From the NCBI GenBank assembly GCA_025057595.1, contig JANXBK010000004.1, forward strand, positions 1 through 64,000: a stretch of DNA of 64,000 bases. The letters run 5' to 3'. The translations under genes and the position numbers were made by a program. This document shows, one piece after another, positions 53,332-62,182 of this stretch; position 1 is the stretch's first letter, and every line of letters begins with the position of its first letter. Below the pieces are notes generated by a model. The model worked only from the letters and a program-made list of their open reading frames with translations, did not search any database and was not told the DNA's origin. Origin of the DNA: Thermodesulfovibrio sp. GTDB lineage: Bacteria; Nitrospirota; Thermodesulfovibrionia; Thermodesulfovibrionales; Thermodesulfovibrionaceae.

Positions 53332-55942
53332 TATATTTATTTACTCAATATATGGTTTTGCTCAAGATTATTTTGTTAAAGAAATTGAAATTCAAGGTTT
53401 AGTATCAATTCCTAAGGAGGAGTTTATCTATCTTTTAGGAGTTAAGGAAAATGAAAGATTTAAAGTTGAAGATATCACAAAGGGAATTAAAAGAGTTTTC
53501 CTAAAAGATATATTTGAAGAAATCATTGTCAATTATGATGCTCAATCATTGAAAATCTCAATTAAAGAAAAGCCTGTTGTAAATTCAATAGAAATCAAAG
53601 GAAATAAACATTTTCCAGAAAGCTTTTATATAAAAATTCTTAATTTTAAAGAAGGTGACAGGTTGAAAGAGTCTAAACTAAAAGCATCAATAAATCTTAT
53701 AAAAAGTAAACTTTATGAGAGAGGTTTTATAAATTCTGACATTAAAATAAATAAACTAATTAAGGATAATTTTTGTAGAGTAGAAATTTATGTAGAGGAA
53801 GGACAACCATGTAAAATAAGAGAGATAAAATGGGAAGGTGATGTAGATGATTACATTATAAATTTTTTTAAATTAGAGCCTGGAGATATATTTGATCAAG
53901 AAGCTATTAAGGAATCTATTAAAAAACTTAAAAAATCACTTGAAAAAGAGGGATACATTGGCACAGAAATATCATATAGTTTTAAGAATGATAGTTTAAC
54001 TTTTAGTATTAAAAAAGGTAAAATTTTGAGAATTAGATTATTAGGTGCAGAATCTATAGAGGAAAAGGAGTTAAAAAATATAATATTAGCCCACTTAAAA
54101 GAAAAAATCGATGAAAATGTAATAAGAGATAGTGTAAATAGTATAATTTCCCTTTACTCTGAAAGAGGTTTTAAAAATGTTAATATAATTCCGCTTGTTG
54201 AATCCAAAGACAATGAGTGGGAAATTACCTATATAGTAAAAGAAAAGCATATTAACTTTGTAGAAGAAATAAAAATCTCTTCAAAATTTTCAGAGGAAAT
54301 AAAAGAAATTCTTACAAACAAGGAAGGACAACCTATTAACTATAATAAACTGGAAAGTGACAGACGAAAAATAGAAGAGTATCTTAGAGCAAAAGGTTTT
54401 TACACAGCTAAAGTATCTCCTGCGGAACTTACAGAGAAAAACCAAAAAGTAAGAATTTTTTTTGATGTACAAGAAGGCAAGCAAATTAGAATAAAATCTA
54501 TTTATATAGAAAAAATTAATGAAATAAAAATTAATGAAATAAAAGAAACTAAAGAAATATTAGAAAAGTATACAGGAAAACCTTTTCACGAAGGGATAAT
54601 TATTGAACTTAAAAGAGTTTTAAGAGATTTTTATTTAAAAAATGGTTATTTATATGTAAATATAGAGGCAACCTATGAGATAGAAGAAGATTCTGCTAAA
54701 ATTTTTTTTAAAATTGATCCAGGAGAAAAAAAATATTTTGGCAGATCAATTATTCTTGGCAACAGAAAAACAAAAACAAAATTTATTTATCAGAGACTTC
54801 TACCAAAGGAGAATCAACCCTATAATCCTTACTTATTAGATCAAGAAAGACAAATTCTTTATGGTACAGGACTTTTTTCTTTAATAGATATTAAAAATCA
54901 AATCCAAGACAGTAACATAGATTTAATTTATAACTTTGAAGAGCTTCCTGCTGGAGCTATTGAATTTGGTGTAGGTTACGGAGAATATGAAAGACTAAAG
55001 GCTTTTATTGATTTTTCATACATAAACTTATTTGGTATGAATAAACAAATATTTTCAAGATTTGAATTAAATACTCTTGAAACAAGAGTTTACACTACTT
55101 ATATTGATCCATGGATAGGTAGAAAATTAAGCTTTAAATCTTCTTTGATGTTTGAGAGAGCAAATGTTAAAAATATAGATACAAAAGAAATAATTTATAA
55201 GATTAAAAGATATGGATTATCGACAGGCTTTGAAAAAAAATTTACCGATACATTTAAGACTGAAATACTTTATGAATTAAACTACTCAAAAACATGGGAT
55301 GTTTTACCAGAGGTTGTAATATCTAATCAGGATATAGGAGAAATTTTAACAAGTGGAGTAAAGTTATCACTTATTTATGACAGCAGAGATAATCCATTTG
55401 ATCCGGAAAAAGGTATTTTAGGAGGGCTAACAATAAAATTAACAAGCAAAAGTATAGGTTCAGAGATAAATTTTTTAAAATCCTCTTTTTATATAAATAA
55501 ATATATTAAAATCGCCGAAGGAGTTATCTTAGCAACTTCATTAAGAAGTGGTTTGGCATGGCTTTATGATGATACTAAAGAACTACCAATATCTGAAAGA
55601 TACTTTCTTGGAGGGAGAGATACTATTAGAGGATACCCTCAAAATACAGTTGGTCCAAAAAGAGATAATCAGCCTACAGGAGGTAATGCATTTTTAATGG
55701 GAAATATTGAATTAAGAAATTATTTAGGTAAAAATTTATTTTTAGTAAATTTTCTTGATTTTGGCAATGTCTGGAAAAGAGTAGGGGATGTTGATCCTTC
55801 CGATTTGAAATACACTACAGGAATAGGCTTTAGATATAAAACTCCTATTGGTCTAATAAGAGTTGATTATGGACATAAGTTAAACAGACAAAAGGGTGAA
55901 TCAAGTGGAGAAATTCATTTTAGCATCGGTCATGCTTTTTAG
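53300..55942 (+). CDS. bamA-like: Omp85/BamA-family outer-membrane protein
   Basis: This protein of about 880 residues inserts beta-barrel proteins into the outer membrane or works with TamB. The GTG at 53300 is chosen because GGAGGG lies 7 bases upstream and yields an ideal signal peptide (MRLSFVLSFISIFIYSIYGFA); a TTG and an ATG lie further upstream. By eye seven POTRA-like repeats follow, each about 70-85 residues, then a barrel of about 300 residues with the IRGYPQNTVGPK variant of the VRGF motif and a terminal Phe (SIGHAF) serving as beta-signal. BamA has five POTRAs and TamA three, so this is a large form. Confidence 0.93.
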   Translation: MRLSFVLSFISIFIYSIYGFAQDYFVKEIEIQGLVSIPKEEFIYLLGVKENERFKVEDITKGIKRVFLKDIFEEIIVNYDAQSLKISIKEKPVVNSIEIKGNKHFPESFYIKILNFKEGDRLKESKLKASINLIKSKLYERGFINSDIKINKLIKDNFCRVEIYVEEGQPCKIREIKWEGDVDDYIINFFKLEPGDIFDQEAIKESIKKLKKSLEKEGYIGTEISYSFKNDSLTFSIKKGKILRIRLLGAESIEEKELKNIILAHLKEKIDENVIRDSVNSIISLYSERGFKNVNIIPLVESKDNEWEITYIVKEKHINFVEEIKISSKFSEEIKEILTNKEGQPINYNKLESDRRKIEEYLRAKGFYTAKVSPAELTEKNQKVRIFFDVQEGKQIRIKSIYIEKINEIKINEIKETKEILEKYTGKPFHEGIIIELKRVLRDFYLKNGYLYVNIEATYEIEEDSAKIFFKIDPGEKKYFGRSIILGNRKTKTKFIYQRLLPKENQPYNPYLLDQERQILYGTGLFSLIDIKNQIQDSNIDLIYNFEELPAGAIEFGVGYGEYERLKAFIDFSYINLFGMNKQIFSRFELNTLETRVYTTYIDPWIGRKLSFKSSLMFERANVKNIDTKEIIYKIKRYGLSTGFEKKFTDTFKTEILYELNYSKTWDVLPEVVISNQDIGEILTSGVKLSLIYDSRDNPFDPEKGILGGLTIKLTSKSIGSEINFLKSSFYINKYIKIAEGVILATSLRSGLAWLYDDTKELPISERYFLGGRDTIRGYPQNTVGPKRDNQPTGGNAFLMGNIELRNYLGKNLFLVNFLDFGNVWKRVGDVDPSDLKYTTGIGFRYKTPIGLIRVDYGHKLNRQKGESSGEIHFSIGHAF

Positions 55943-56396
55943 TTTTATATCTTTCTCTTTAGGATTCTCAGAGGAGGTAGTTGATAGAGTTATTGCATAT
56001 GTTGACAACTATGCAATTACATTAAAAGAGTTTATTGTTTTTTCAAAAAAAATGAAAGAGAATTTCTCTGATATGCAAAATGAAGAAATATTAGAGACAA
56101 TGATTAATCGAATTCTTTTAATTAAAAAAGCTGAGGAATACTTTGCTGGACTTCCAGAAGAAGAGTTAATTAACAACTATATTGAATTGAAGATAAAATC
56201 CACTATAATAATTTCTGAAGATAAAGTAAGAAACTACTATGAAAGTAATAAAGATAAATTTAAAAACATTCCTTATATTTCTATTAGAGAAGAGATAGAA
56301 AAATATCTATTTGAAAAAGAGTTAAATAAAAAACTTAAAGAACATATTAAAGAACTTAGAGAATCTACTGAGATTAAGATAATTTTTATTCCTTAA
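55905..56396 (+). CDS. SurA N-terminal-like periplasmic chaperone (no PPIase domain)
   Basis: This protein of about 163 residues has a signal peptide (EKFILASVMLFSFISFSLGFS) and a SurA-like N-terminal domain: EVVDRVIAYVDNYAITLKEF, then MINRILLIKKAEEYF. A C-terminal helix region NKKLKEHIKELRE follows. The parvulin prolyl-isomerase domains are missing. SurA chaperones outer-membrane proteins to BamA, which is encoded immediately upstream with a 38-bp overlap. The GTG at 55905 is preferred because AAAGGG lies about 9 bases upstream; another GTG is at 55896. The 3' end overlaps a convergent gene by 11 bp. Confidence 0.82.
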   Translation: MEKFILASVMLFSFISFSLGFSEEVVDRVIAYVDNYAITLKEFIVFSKKMKENFSDMQNEEILETMINRILLIKKAEEYFAGLPEEELINNYIELKIKSTIIISEDKVRNYYESNKDKFKNIPYISIREEIEKYLFEKELNKKLKEHIKELRESTEIKIIFIP

Positions 56397-56844
56397 ATTT
56401 ATAGATTAAAGCAGTTTCATCACATTCTGGAAACTTTGGACATTTGATGCAATCTCCCCATATTTTTTGAGGAAGTTTTGTTTTATCAATCTCCCTAAAA
56501 CCTAACTTTTTGAAAAACTGCGGAATATAGGTAAGAACAAATACACTTTTAACTCCTAAAATTCCCGCTTCTCTTAAACATTTTTTAACAAGCAAACTTC
56601 CGATACCTCTATTTTGATCTTCCTTTTTTACTACTAAAGATCTTATTTCAGCTAAATCTTCCCATAAAATATGTAAAGCACACACTCCTTTAATTTCGTT
56701 ATTTTCCTCTACTAAATAGAAATCTCTTAAATTTTCGTAAATTTCATTTAAAGAGCGAGGAAGCATCTCACCCTTTTTAGCAAAATCATTTATTAACTTA
56801 TGGATAGTTTTAACATCTTTAATTAAAGCTTTTCTAATTTTCAA
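56386..56844 (-). CDS. short GNAT N-acetyltransferase, ArgA-like
   Basis: This 152-residue GNAT protein transfers acetyl from acetyl-CoA to an amine. The acetyl-CoA loop is VVKKEDQNRGIGSLLVKKCL. Its ending KLPQKIWGDCIKCPKFPECDE, with three to four cysteines, resembles the short ArgA-type N-acetylglutamate synthases of some anaerobes, where the KLP..W..C..CP segment is common. If so, it starts arginine synthesis. The assignment is moderate because GNAT substrates are hard to predict. It is the last gene of the proS operon and overlaps the gamma-subunit gene by 11 bp. Confidence 0.8.
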   Translation of the reverse strand: MKIRKALIKDVKTIHKLINDFAKKGEMLPRSLNEIYENLRDFYLVEENNEIKGVCALHILWEDLAEIRSLVVKKEDQNRGIGSLLVKKCLREAGILGVKSVFVLTYIPQFFKKLGFREIDKTKLPQKIWGDCIKCPKFPECDETALIYKFKE

Positions 56845-57370
56845 ATAGTGAATAACCTCTTAATACTAATCTTTTATTTATCTCTAATATGTCTTTTCCT
56901 TTTAATGAAACTTCTTCCAAAGTTTCAATAACTTTTTCAATACTTATTAATTTTGATAACTTTACAAAAGCTCCTAGAATAACCATATTAGCAAATTTAG
57001 GATTTCCTAAAATCGCAGCTTCTTCAGATGCCTTTATAGGGAAAATATTTATATCATTTCTACTTTTTTTAGATTTAATTATAGAAGCATCATAAATTAA
57101 TACTCCTTGAGAGACTAACCTATTTATAAAGGCATCATATGAAATCTCATTCAATACTATGAGATAATCAGCGCTTTTAACAATTGGTGAGCCAATTAAC
57201 TCATCAGAGATTATAACAGTACAGTTAGCCCTTCCTCCCCTCATCTCAGCTCCATAGGAAGGAAACCATGTGACTTCTCTATTATCCTTCATAGCTGCGT
57301 ATGCTATAATTTTTCCTAAAAAAAGTACTCCTTGTCCACCAGAACCACCTATAATTATTCTTTGTTCCAT
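56834..57370 (-). CDS. 2-oxoacid:ferredoxin oxidoreductase, gamma subunit
   Basis: This 178-residue protein is the gamma subunit (KorC/VorC-like) of a 2-oxoacid:ferredoxin oxidoreductase. The opening GGSGGQGVLFLGKIIAYAAM and WFPSYGAEMRGGRANCTVIISDE are the family signatures. The complex oxidatively decarboxylates 2-oxoacids to acyl-CoA and reduces ferredoxin. The start overlaps the beta-subunit gene by 16 bp. No alpha subunit or ferredoxin subunit lies beside them. Confidence 0.93.
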   Translation of the reverse strand: MEQRIIIGGSGGQGVLFLGKIIAYAAMKDNREVTWFPSYGAEMRGGRANCTVIISDELIGSPIVKSADYLIVLNEISYDAFINRLVSQGVLIYDASIIKSKKSRNDINIFPIKASEEAAILGNPKFANMVILGAFVKLSKLISIEKVIETLEEVSLKGKDILEINKRLVLRGYSLFEN

Positions 57371-58101
57371 TTATCCTTTATCACTCCTAATTTATACTCT
57401 TTTATCATGTTTTCTCTAAGCCAATATAATGCTTTCTCAGGAGACATTTCCCAATCAGTAGGGCAGGGTGAAAGTATTTCAACAAAACTGAATCCCTTAT
57501 TTTCAATTTGACATCTAAAAGCTTGTTCGATATATTTTTTTGTCATAACTATGTTTTTGTAGTTATCCAAAGAACCCCTTGCTACAAAAGCGGTTCCTTC
57601 AAGTAAAGCAATCAACTCAGATACATGAAGAGGATAACCGGTAGTTTGTGGATCTCTACCACAGGGAGTTGTAGTTGTCTTTTGGGATATAAGAGTTGTA
57701 GGAGCCATCTGCCCACCTGTCATTCCATAGTTTGCATTATTTATAAAAAACACTGTTATATTCTCTCCTCTATTTGCTGCATGTATTATCTCAGCTGTTC
57801 CAATTGCTGCAAGATCTCCATCTCCCTGATAGGTAAAGATAATTTTTTCAGGACAGGAACGCTTCATTCCCGTTGCTGCTGCGGGAGGTCTTCCATGAGG
57901 AATTTCAAGCATATCAATATCAAAATAATTATAGGCAAATACTGCACATCCCACCGGAGCCACTCCGATAGTAATTTCTCGAATCTTTAATTTATCTATG
58001 ACCTCTGCAATAAGCCTATGAGCAATACTATGTCCACATCCAGGACAGTACTTAAAAGGGATATTTTTTAAAGATTTTGGTTTATAAAAAATTTTTTTCA
58101 T
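57355..58101 (-). CDS. 2-oxoacid:ferredoxin oxidoreductase, beta subunit (TPP-binding)
   Basis: This 248-residue protein binds thiamine pyrophosphate and one 4Fe-4S cluster. The first motif is KYCPGCGHSIAHRL; the TPP motif is GDGDLAAIGTAEIIHAANRG followed by NNANYGMTGGQMAPTT; another is PCPTDWEMSPEKA. The CGRDPQTTGYPLHVSE stretch resembles branched-chain or 2-oxoglutarate types, not pyruvate:ferredoxin oxidoreductase. Adjacent genes are ppx (4-bp overlap upstream) and the gamma subunit. A catalytic alpha subunit is expected but not found within 64 kb. Confidence 0.93.
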   Translation of the reverse strand: MKKIFYKPKSLKNIPFKYCPGCGHSIAHRLIAEVIDKLKIREITIGVAPVGCAVFAYNYFDIDMLEIPHGRPPAAATGMKRSCPEKIIFTYQGDGDLAAIGTAEIIHAANRGENITVFFINNANYGMTGGQMAPTTLISQKTTTTPCGRDPQTTGYPLHVSELIALLEGTAFVARGSLDNYKNIVMTKKYIEQAFRCQIENKGFSFVEILSPCPTDWEMSPEKALYWLRENMIKEYKLGVIKDKWNKE

Positions 58102-59027
58102 AAATTTTTATTATAGCAAAAAATTTTATAATTTTTAATCACTCCTTCAATAATTCCTGTCTCACTTATTACTAATGCATTAGCACCTAGATACTCTAAA
58201 AATGTCTCAAGGATTAATAGACCACTGCAAATTATATCTGCTCTGTCTGGAGATAATCCGATAACTTTCTTTCGTTCTGAAATCGGAATATTTGATAAAT
58301 ATTTAAGCATAGATTTAAGTTTATCTATAGAAATTTCTGTTTTATGAGTTTTTTCTGGGCAGTAGCTATTTACTTTGCAAAAAATCATAGCAGCGGTGGA
58401 AGCAGTCCCCCCTGTTGCTATAATTTTTTCAATCCTTACATTAGGAATTCTATTTTCTATTTCTTTTCTGATATATCTCTTTGCATTGTTTAAGTCTTCT
58501 TGTAAGGGTAGGTCTTTTTTTAGAAACAGCTCTTTAATTTTTAACACTCCTACTGAAATTGAGTCTATAAGTAAACTATCCGTATTACTGTAAATCCATT
58601 CACTACTTCCTCCTCCAACATCTAAAATGAATATATTTTCATATTTTATTTCTTCTGTAACTCCTAAAAAAGTATAATATGCTTCTTGTTTTTCAGTAAA
58701 AACATTAATTTTTATACCTGTGGCTTTTTCCGCTAACTTACAAAACTCATTTGAGTTTTTAGCCTCTCTTAGAGCACTCGTGCCAAAAGCAATAATGCAA
58801 AAAACATTATATTTTTCTGCGATTTTTTTAAATTTAATTAAAGCATCAATTGAGCTTTTTATTGATTCTTCTGATAAAATGGGACTTTTTGTTAAATTTT
58901 TTCCAAGTCGAGTAACGACTCTATCAGTATAAATTTTATTTAATTTATTTCCTTCTAAATTTCCTACAAGGAGTCTTAAAGTATTACTTCCGATATCTAT
59001 AACTGCGATGTTTTCAGTATGTTTCAT
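58098..59027 (-). CDS. Ppx/GppA-family exopolyphosphatase/pppGpp phosphatase
   Basis: This 309-residue protein belongs to the actin-like Ppx/GppA family, which removes phosphate from polyphosphate or from pppGpp. The two ATPase-fold motifs are AVIDIGSNTLRLLVG at the N-terminus and FILDVGGGSSEWIY near residue 140. There is no C-terminal HD domain, which marks the short form (about 300 residues). The window also encodes Rel at 21825, but the substrate cannot be decided. It overlaps proS by 14 bp and the beta subunit by 4 bp. Confidence 0.93.
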   Translation of the reverse strand: MKHTENIAVIDIGSNTLRLLVGNLEGNKLNKIYTDRVVTRLGKNLTKSPILSEESIKSSIDALIKFKKIAEKYNVFCIIAFGTSALREAKNSNEFCKLAEKATGIKINVFTEKQEAYYTFLGVTEEIKYENIFILDVGGGSSEWIYSNTDSLLIDSISVGVLKIKELFLKKDLPLQEDLNNAKRYIRKEIENRIPNVRIEKIIATGGTASTAAMIFCKVNSYCPEKTHKTEISIDKLKSMLKYLSNIPISERKKVIGLSPDRADIICSGLLILETFLEYLGANALVISETGIIEGVIKNYKIFCYNKNL

Positions 59028-60729
59028 AATAACTATTTACGATTTCAACCACTGCTTTATTTATAGAAACTAATTTAGACTCCTTAGTTCTTCTTTTCCT
59101 AATTTCTATTTTGTTTTCTTTAAGAGCTTTCTCTCCAATTATAACTTGTATTGGAATTCCTATAAGATCCGCATCCTTAAATTTAACTCCAGGACGTTCA
59201 TCTCTATCGTCAATCAAAACTTCCATATGACGATCTGCGAAACTATTGTAGATTTCGCCTACTTTCTCATACAACTCTTCTGCTAATTTAACAGTTTTTG
59301 CATCTCCCATATTAAGAGGGATTATTTCTATATCAAAGGGTGAGATACTTTTAGGCCATATAATTCCATCCTTGTCATAATTTTGTTCTATCGCAGCTGC
59401 AGCAACTCTTGCAGTCCCGATTCCGTAACTACCCATTATAATTGGTTTTTCTACTCCGTCTCTGTCTAAAAAATAGGCATGCAATGGCTCAGTATACTTA
59501 GTTCCGAGTTTAAAAATATTTCCAACCTCAATTGCTTTCTCAACTCTTACTGATTTACCACATTTTGGGCACAAATCTCTTTCCTTGACTTTTCTTATAT
59601 CCGTCCATTGAGCCTCAAAATGAACACCTGGGACAATACCTTGAAGATGATAATCCTTTTTATTTGCTCCCGATATATAATGAATCTCTCTTTGGATTGA
59701 AAGATCAGCAATTTTTTTTATATTATGCCCGATTGGACCAACAAATCCAAGCTCAACTCCTAGTATCTCCTCAGCTTGTTCAAACGTAGCAAATGTAAAC
59801 TCTCCGATAATTTTTGCAAGTTTTTTTTCATTAAGCTCTTGGTCACCTCTTAGCATAACTAAAACAGGTTCGTTTTTTTCTGAAATTACAAGCAAAGTCT
59901 TTATAAAAAATTTCTCATCTATATTTAAAAACTCAGATACCTCCTTTACTGATTTTTTTTGAGGAGTATAAATTTCTTTAAACTCTAAATTTAAAGGTAA
60001 GAGAGTAGGAAGATTAGCTTTCGCAACCTCTATATTGGCAGCATAATCACAATTATCACATAACACTATATCATCTTCGCCTGCAGGTGTAGGAGCCATA
60101 AACTCATGAGATTCTAAATCTCCCATTATACCTGGATCAGATTCAACTTGATAGTATAGCAATCCACACCGTGTAAAAATCCTATGATAAGCCTCTGTAT
60201 GAAGTCTATAACTTTCATCAAGTCCTTTCCAGTCTATATCAAAACTGTAGCTGTCTTTCATAATAAACTCTCTTGTTCTTAAGACTCCTCCTCGGGGCCT
60301 CGCTTCATCTCTAAGTTTTGTTTGAATTTGATACCATATTTGAGGTAGTTGTCTATAAGACTTTATTTCTTTTGAGGCAATCCAAGCCATTATCTCTTCA
60401 TGAGTCATTCCAAGACACATATCTCTTCCGGTTCTATCTTTAAGTCTAAACATCTCCTCCTTTATCGTATACCATCTTCCAGTTTGCTGCCATATTTCTG
60501 CTGGGTGCAAAATAGGCATAGAAATCTCTTGAGCTCCAATACGTTCCATCTCTTCTTTTAAAATTGTATTTATTTTATTAAGAACTCGCCAACCAAGAGG
60601 CAAGAAAATAAAAAGTCCAGCAGCAAGTTGCCTTACATATCCTGCTCTTAACATTAGAATGTGAGAAATAGCATTAATTCCCGATGGAGTTTCTCTCATA
60701 GTAGGGATGAAAAGATTAGAATATCTCAT
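59014..60729 (-). CDS. proS: prolyl-tRNA synthetase
   Basis: ProS charges tRNA-Pro. This is the 571-residue bacterial form: class II motif 1 near FLPLGWRVLNKI, motif 2 FRLKDRTGRDMCLGMTHEE and motif 3 GSYGIGTARVAAA. Between about residues 225 and 400 lies the INS editing domain that hydrolyses Ala-tRNA-Pro; its KFFIKTLLVISE and HFEAQWTDIR segments are recognisable. A class II anticodon-binding domain ends the chain. A strong GGGAGGT precedes the ATG, with an extended -10 upstream. It heads an operon of five overlapping genes of mixed function. Confidence 0.97.
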   Translation of the reverse strand: MRYSNLFIPTMRETPSGINAISHILMLRAGYVRQLAAGLFIFLPLGWRVLNKINTILKEEMERIGAQEISMPILHPAEIWQQTGRWYTIKEEMFRLKDRTGRDMCLGMTHEEIMAWIASKEIKSYRQLPQIWYQIQTKLRDEARPRGGVLRTREFIMKDSYSFDIDWKGLDESYRLHTEAYHRIFTRCGLLYYQVESDPGIMGDLESHEFMAPTPAGEDDIVLCDNCDYAANIEVAKANLPTLLPLNLEFKEIYTPQKKSVKEVSEFLNIDEKFFIKTLLVISEKNEPVLVMLRGDQELNEKKLAKIIGEFTFATFEQAEEILGVELGFVGPIGHNIKKIADLSIQREIHYISGANKKDYHLQGIVPGVHFEAQWTDIRKVKERDLCPKCGKSVRVEKAIEVGNIFKLGTKYTEPLHAYFLDRDGVEKPIIMGSYGIGTARVAAAAIEQNYDKDGIIWPKSISPFDIEIIPLNMGDAKTVKLAEELYEKVGEIYNSFADRHMEVLIDDRDERPGVKFKDADLIGIPIQVIIGEKALKENKIEIRKRRTKESKLVSINKAVVEIVNSYYETY

Positions 60730-60757
60730 TAATTTACCTCCCTCAAGGACTCAATTA

Positions 60758-60766
60758 AGTATATCA
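60758..60766 (-). promoter_or_regulatory. extended -10 of proS
   Basis: On the minus strand TGATATACT ends 28 bases before the ATG, giving a leader of roughly 20 nt with the Shine-Dalgarno GGGAGGT. It contrasts with the leaderless arrangement elsewhere. Confidence 0.45.
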
Positions 60767-60958
60767 TAACAACTCCTCCCAAAACTATCCTAAATAATTT
60801 AACATAATATATATTATCGGAATTAAAATACATCGCAAAAAGATGTTTAAAAGTTGTTAATTTTTATATGAATAATTATAGAAACTTCATCATTTCAAAT
60901 GTAAATTTCGAAGATGACTAAACTTTAGGCAGATAAAATTTCAAATTATATTAATTTT

Positions 60959-62182
60959 TTATTCTTTAATTGCTCTTCCTAATGCGTGCTCACCATCAAT
61001 ATCCTCTACTATAAATTTTATGAGACTTCCTTTTATTAAATTATCAGTTTTAATTAGGCATTTGATGTAATTATTAGATGTTCCTGTAAAATAACTATTC
61101 TTTTGAGTTTCTACAATGACTTCTAATTCTTTATTAATAAATTTTTTAATATAGTTTAATTTTTTGCTTTTAGCTATTTCTAATAAAATGTTTGTTCTTT
61201 GTTTTTTAATCTCTTCGGAAATTTGATCTGGAAATTGAGAAGCTAAAGTCAATGGTCTTTTAGAATATGTAAATACATGTATATAAGAAAAATCAATATC
61301 TTCAATAAGTTTTAAAGTTTTATTAAAATCTTCTTCAGTTTCTTTTGGAAATCCTACAATAACATCTGTGCCAATTGATATTTCTGGATAGGAGCTTAAA
61401 ATTTTTTCTATTTTTTCAATAAATTCCTTAGAGCTATAAGGTCTGTTCATTAACTTTAAAATTTTGTCACTTCCATGTTGAAGTGGAATATGTAAATGTT
61501 TACAAATTCTTTCATGAGAGAGCATTTCAAGAAATTCCTCATTTATATAATTTATCTCTATAGATGTTAGCCTTACTCTCGGAATCTTTGTCTCTTTCAG
61601 TATGCTCCTAAGAAGAGTATTAAGATTTATATGATTTCTAAAATCTATTCCGTAAAGTCCTATATTAATTCCACTCAAGATAATTTCTTTAATTCCTATA
61701 GATTCATAATCTTGTATCTCTCTCAGTATTTCTCTAATTTCATAACTTTTTGGGCTTCCTCTAAGATAAGGAACTATACAGTAACTGCAGTATTGATTGC
61801 AACCATCCTGAATCTTTATAATTGCACGATGCCTACTGAAAGAAATTAAATCCTTTTCTTTGTGCATATAACTAAAGTAGTTGATTATATTATCTTTTTC
61901 ATTATTGACAAAAAAATTTATATTTTCTTCACTTTTTGGGCGAATTAGCTCAACATAGCAACCAGTTATAAAAGCGTTTTTTCTAAGTTTTTTTGCTTTG
62001 TTTATAATCTGCCTGGATTGAATTTCTGCCTTATGAGTAACTGCACAAGTATTCACTATCCAGCAGTCTGCATTTTCCGGCTCATTAACAACCTCATATC
62101 CTCTTTTACGCAGAATTTTATCCCATTTTTGAGATTCTGCTTGATTGACTTTGCATCCATAAGTTATAAAACATACTTTCAT
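60959..62182 (-). CDS. mtaB: tRNA t6A37 methylthiotransferase
   Basis: MtaB adds a methylthio group to t6A at tRNA position 37 using radical SAM chemistry. The opening VCFITYGCKVNQAES is diagnostic of MtaB over MiaB (FGCQMN). The UPF0004 domain has the conserved cysteines in ITYGCKV, VNTCAVT and FITGCYV. The radical SAM motif is CNQYCSYC at about residue 132. A TRAM-like domain ends the 407-residue chain. The start overlaps the miaB stop by 1 bp. It depends on t6A, for which a TsaC-like gene is at 23916. Confidence 0.95.
   Translation of the reverse strand: MKVCFITYGCKVNQAESQKWDKILRKRGYEVVNEPENADCWIVNTCAVTHKAEIQSRQIINKAKKLRKNAFITGCYVELIRPKSEENINFFVNNEKDNIINYFSYMHKEKDLISFSRHRAIIKIQDGCNQYCSYCIVPYLRGSPKSYEIREILREIQDYESIGIKEIILSGINIGLYGIDFRNHINLNTLLRSILKETKIPRVRLTSIEINYINEEFLEMLSHERICKHLHIPLQHGSDKILKLMNRPYSSKEFIEKIEKILSSYPEISIGTDVIVGFPKETEEDFNKTLKLIEDIDFSYIHVFTYSKRPLTLASQFPDQISEEIKKQRTNILLEIAKSKKLNYIKKFINKELEVIVETQKNSYFTGTSNNYIKCLIKTDNLIKGSLIKFIVEDIDGEHALGRAIKE

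Noticed and set aside
57625..57990. Open frame of 121 codons on the plus strand
   Set aside because: It is antisense to the TPP-binding beta-subunit gene, unusually rich in Cys/Ser/Ile, with no plausible ribosome-binding site.
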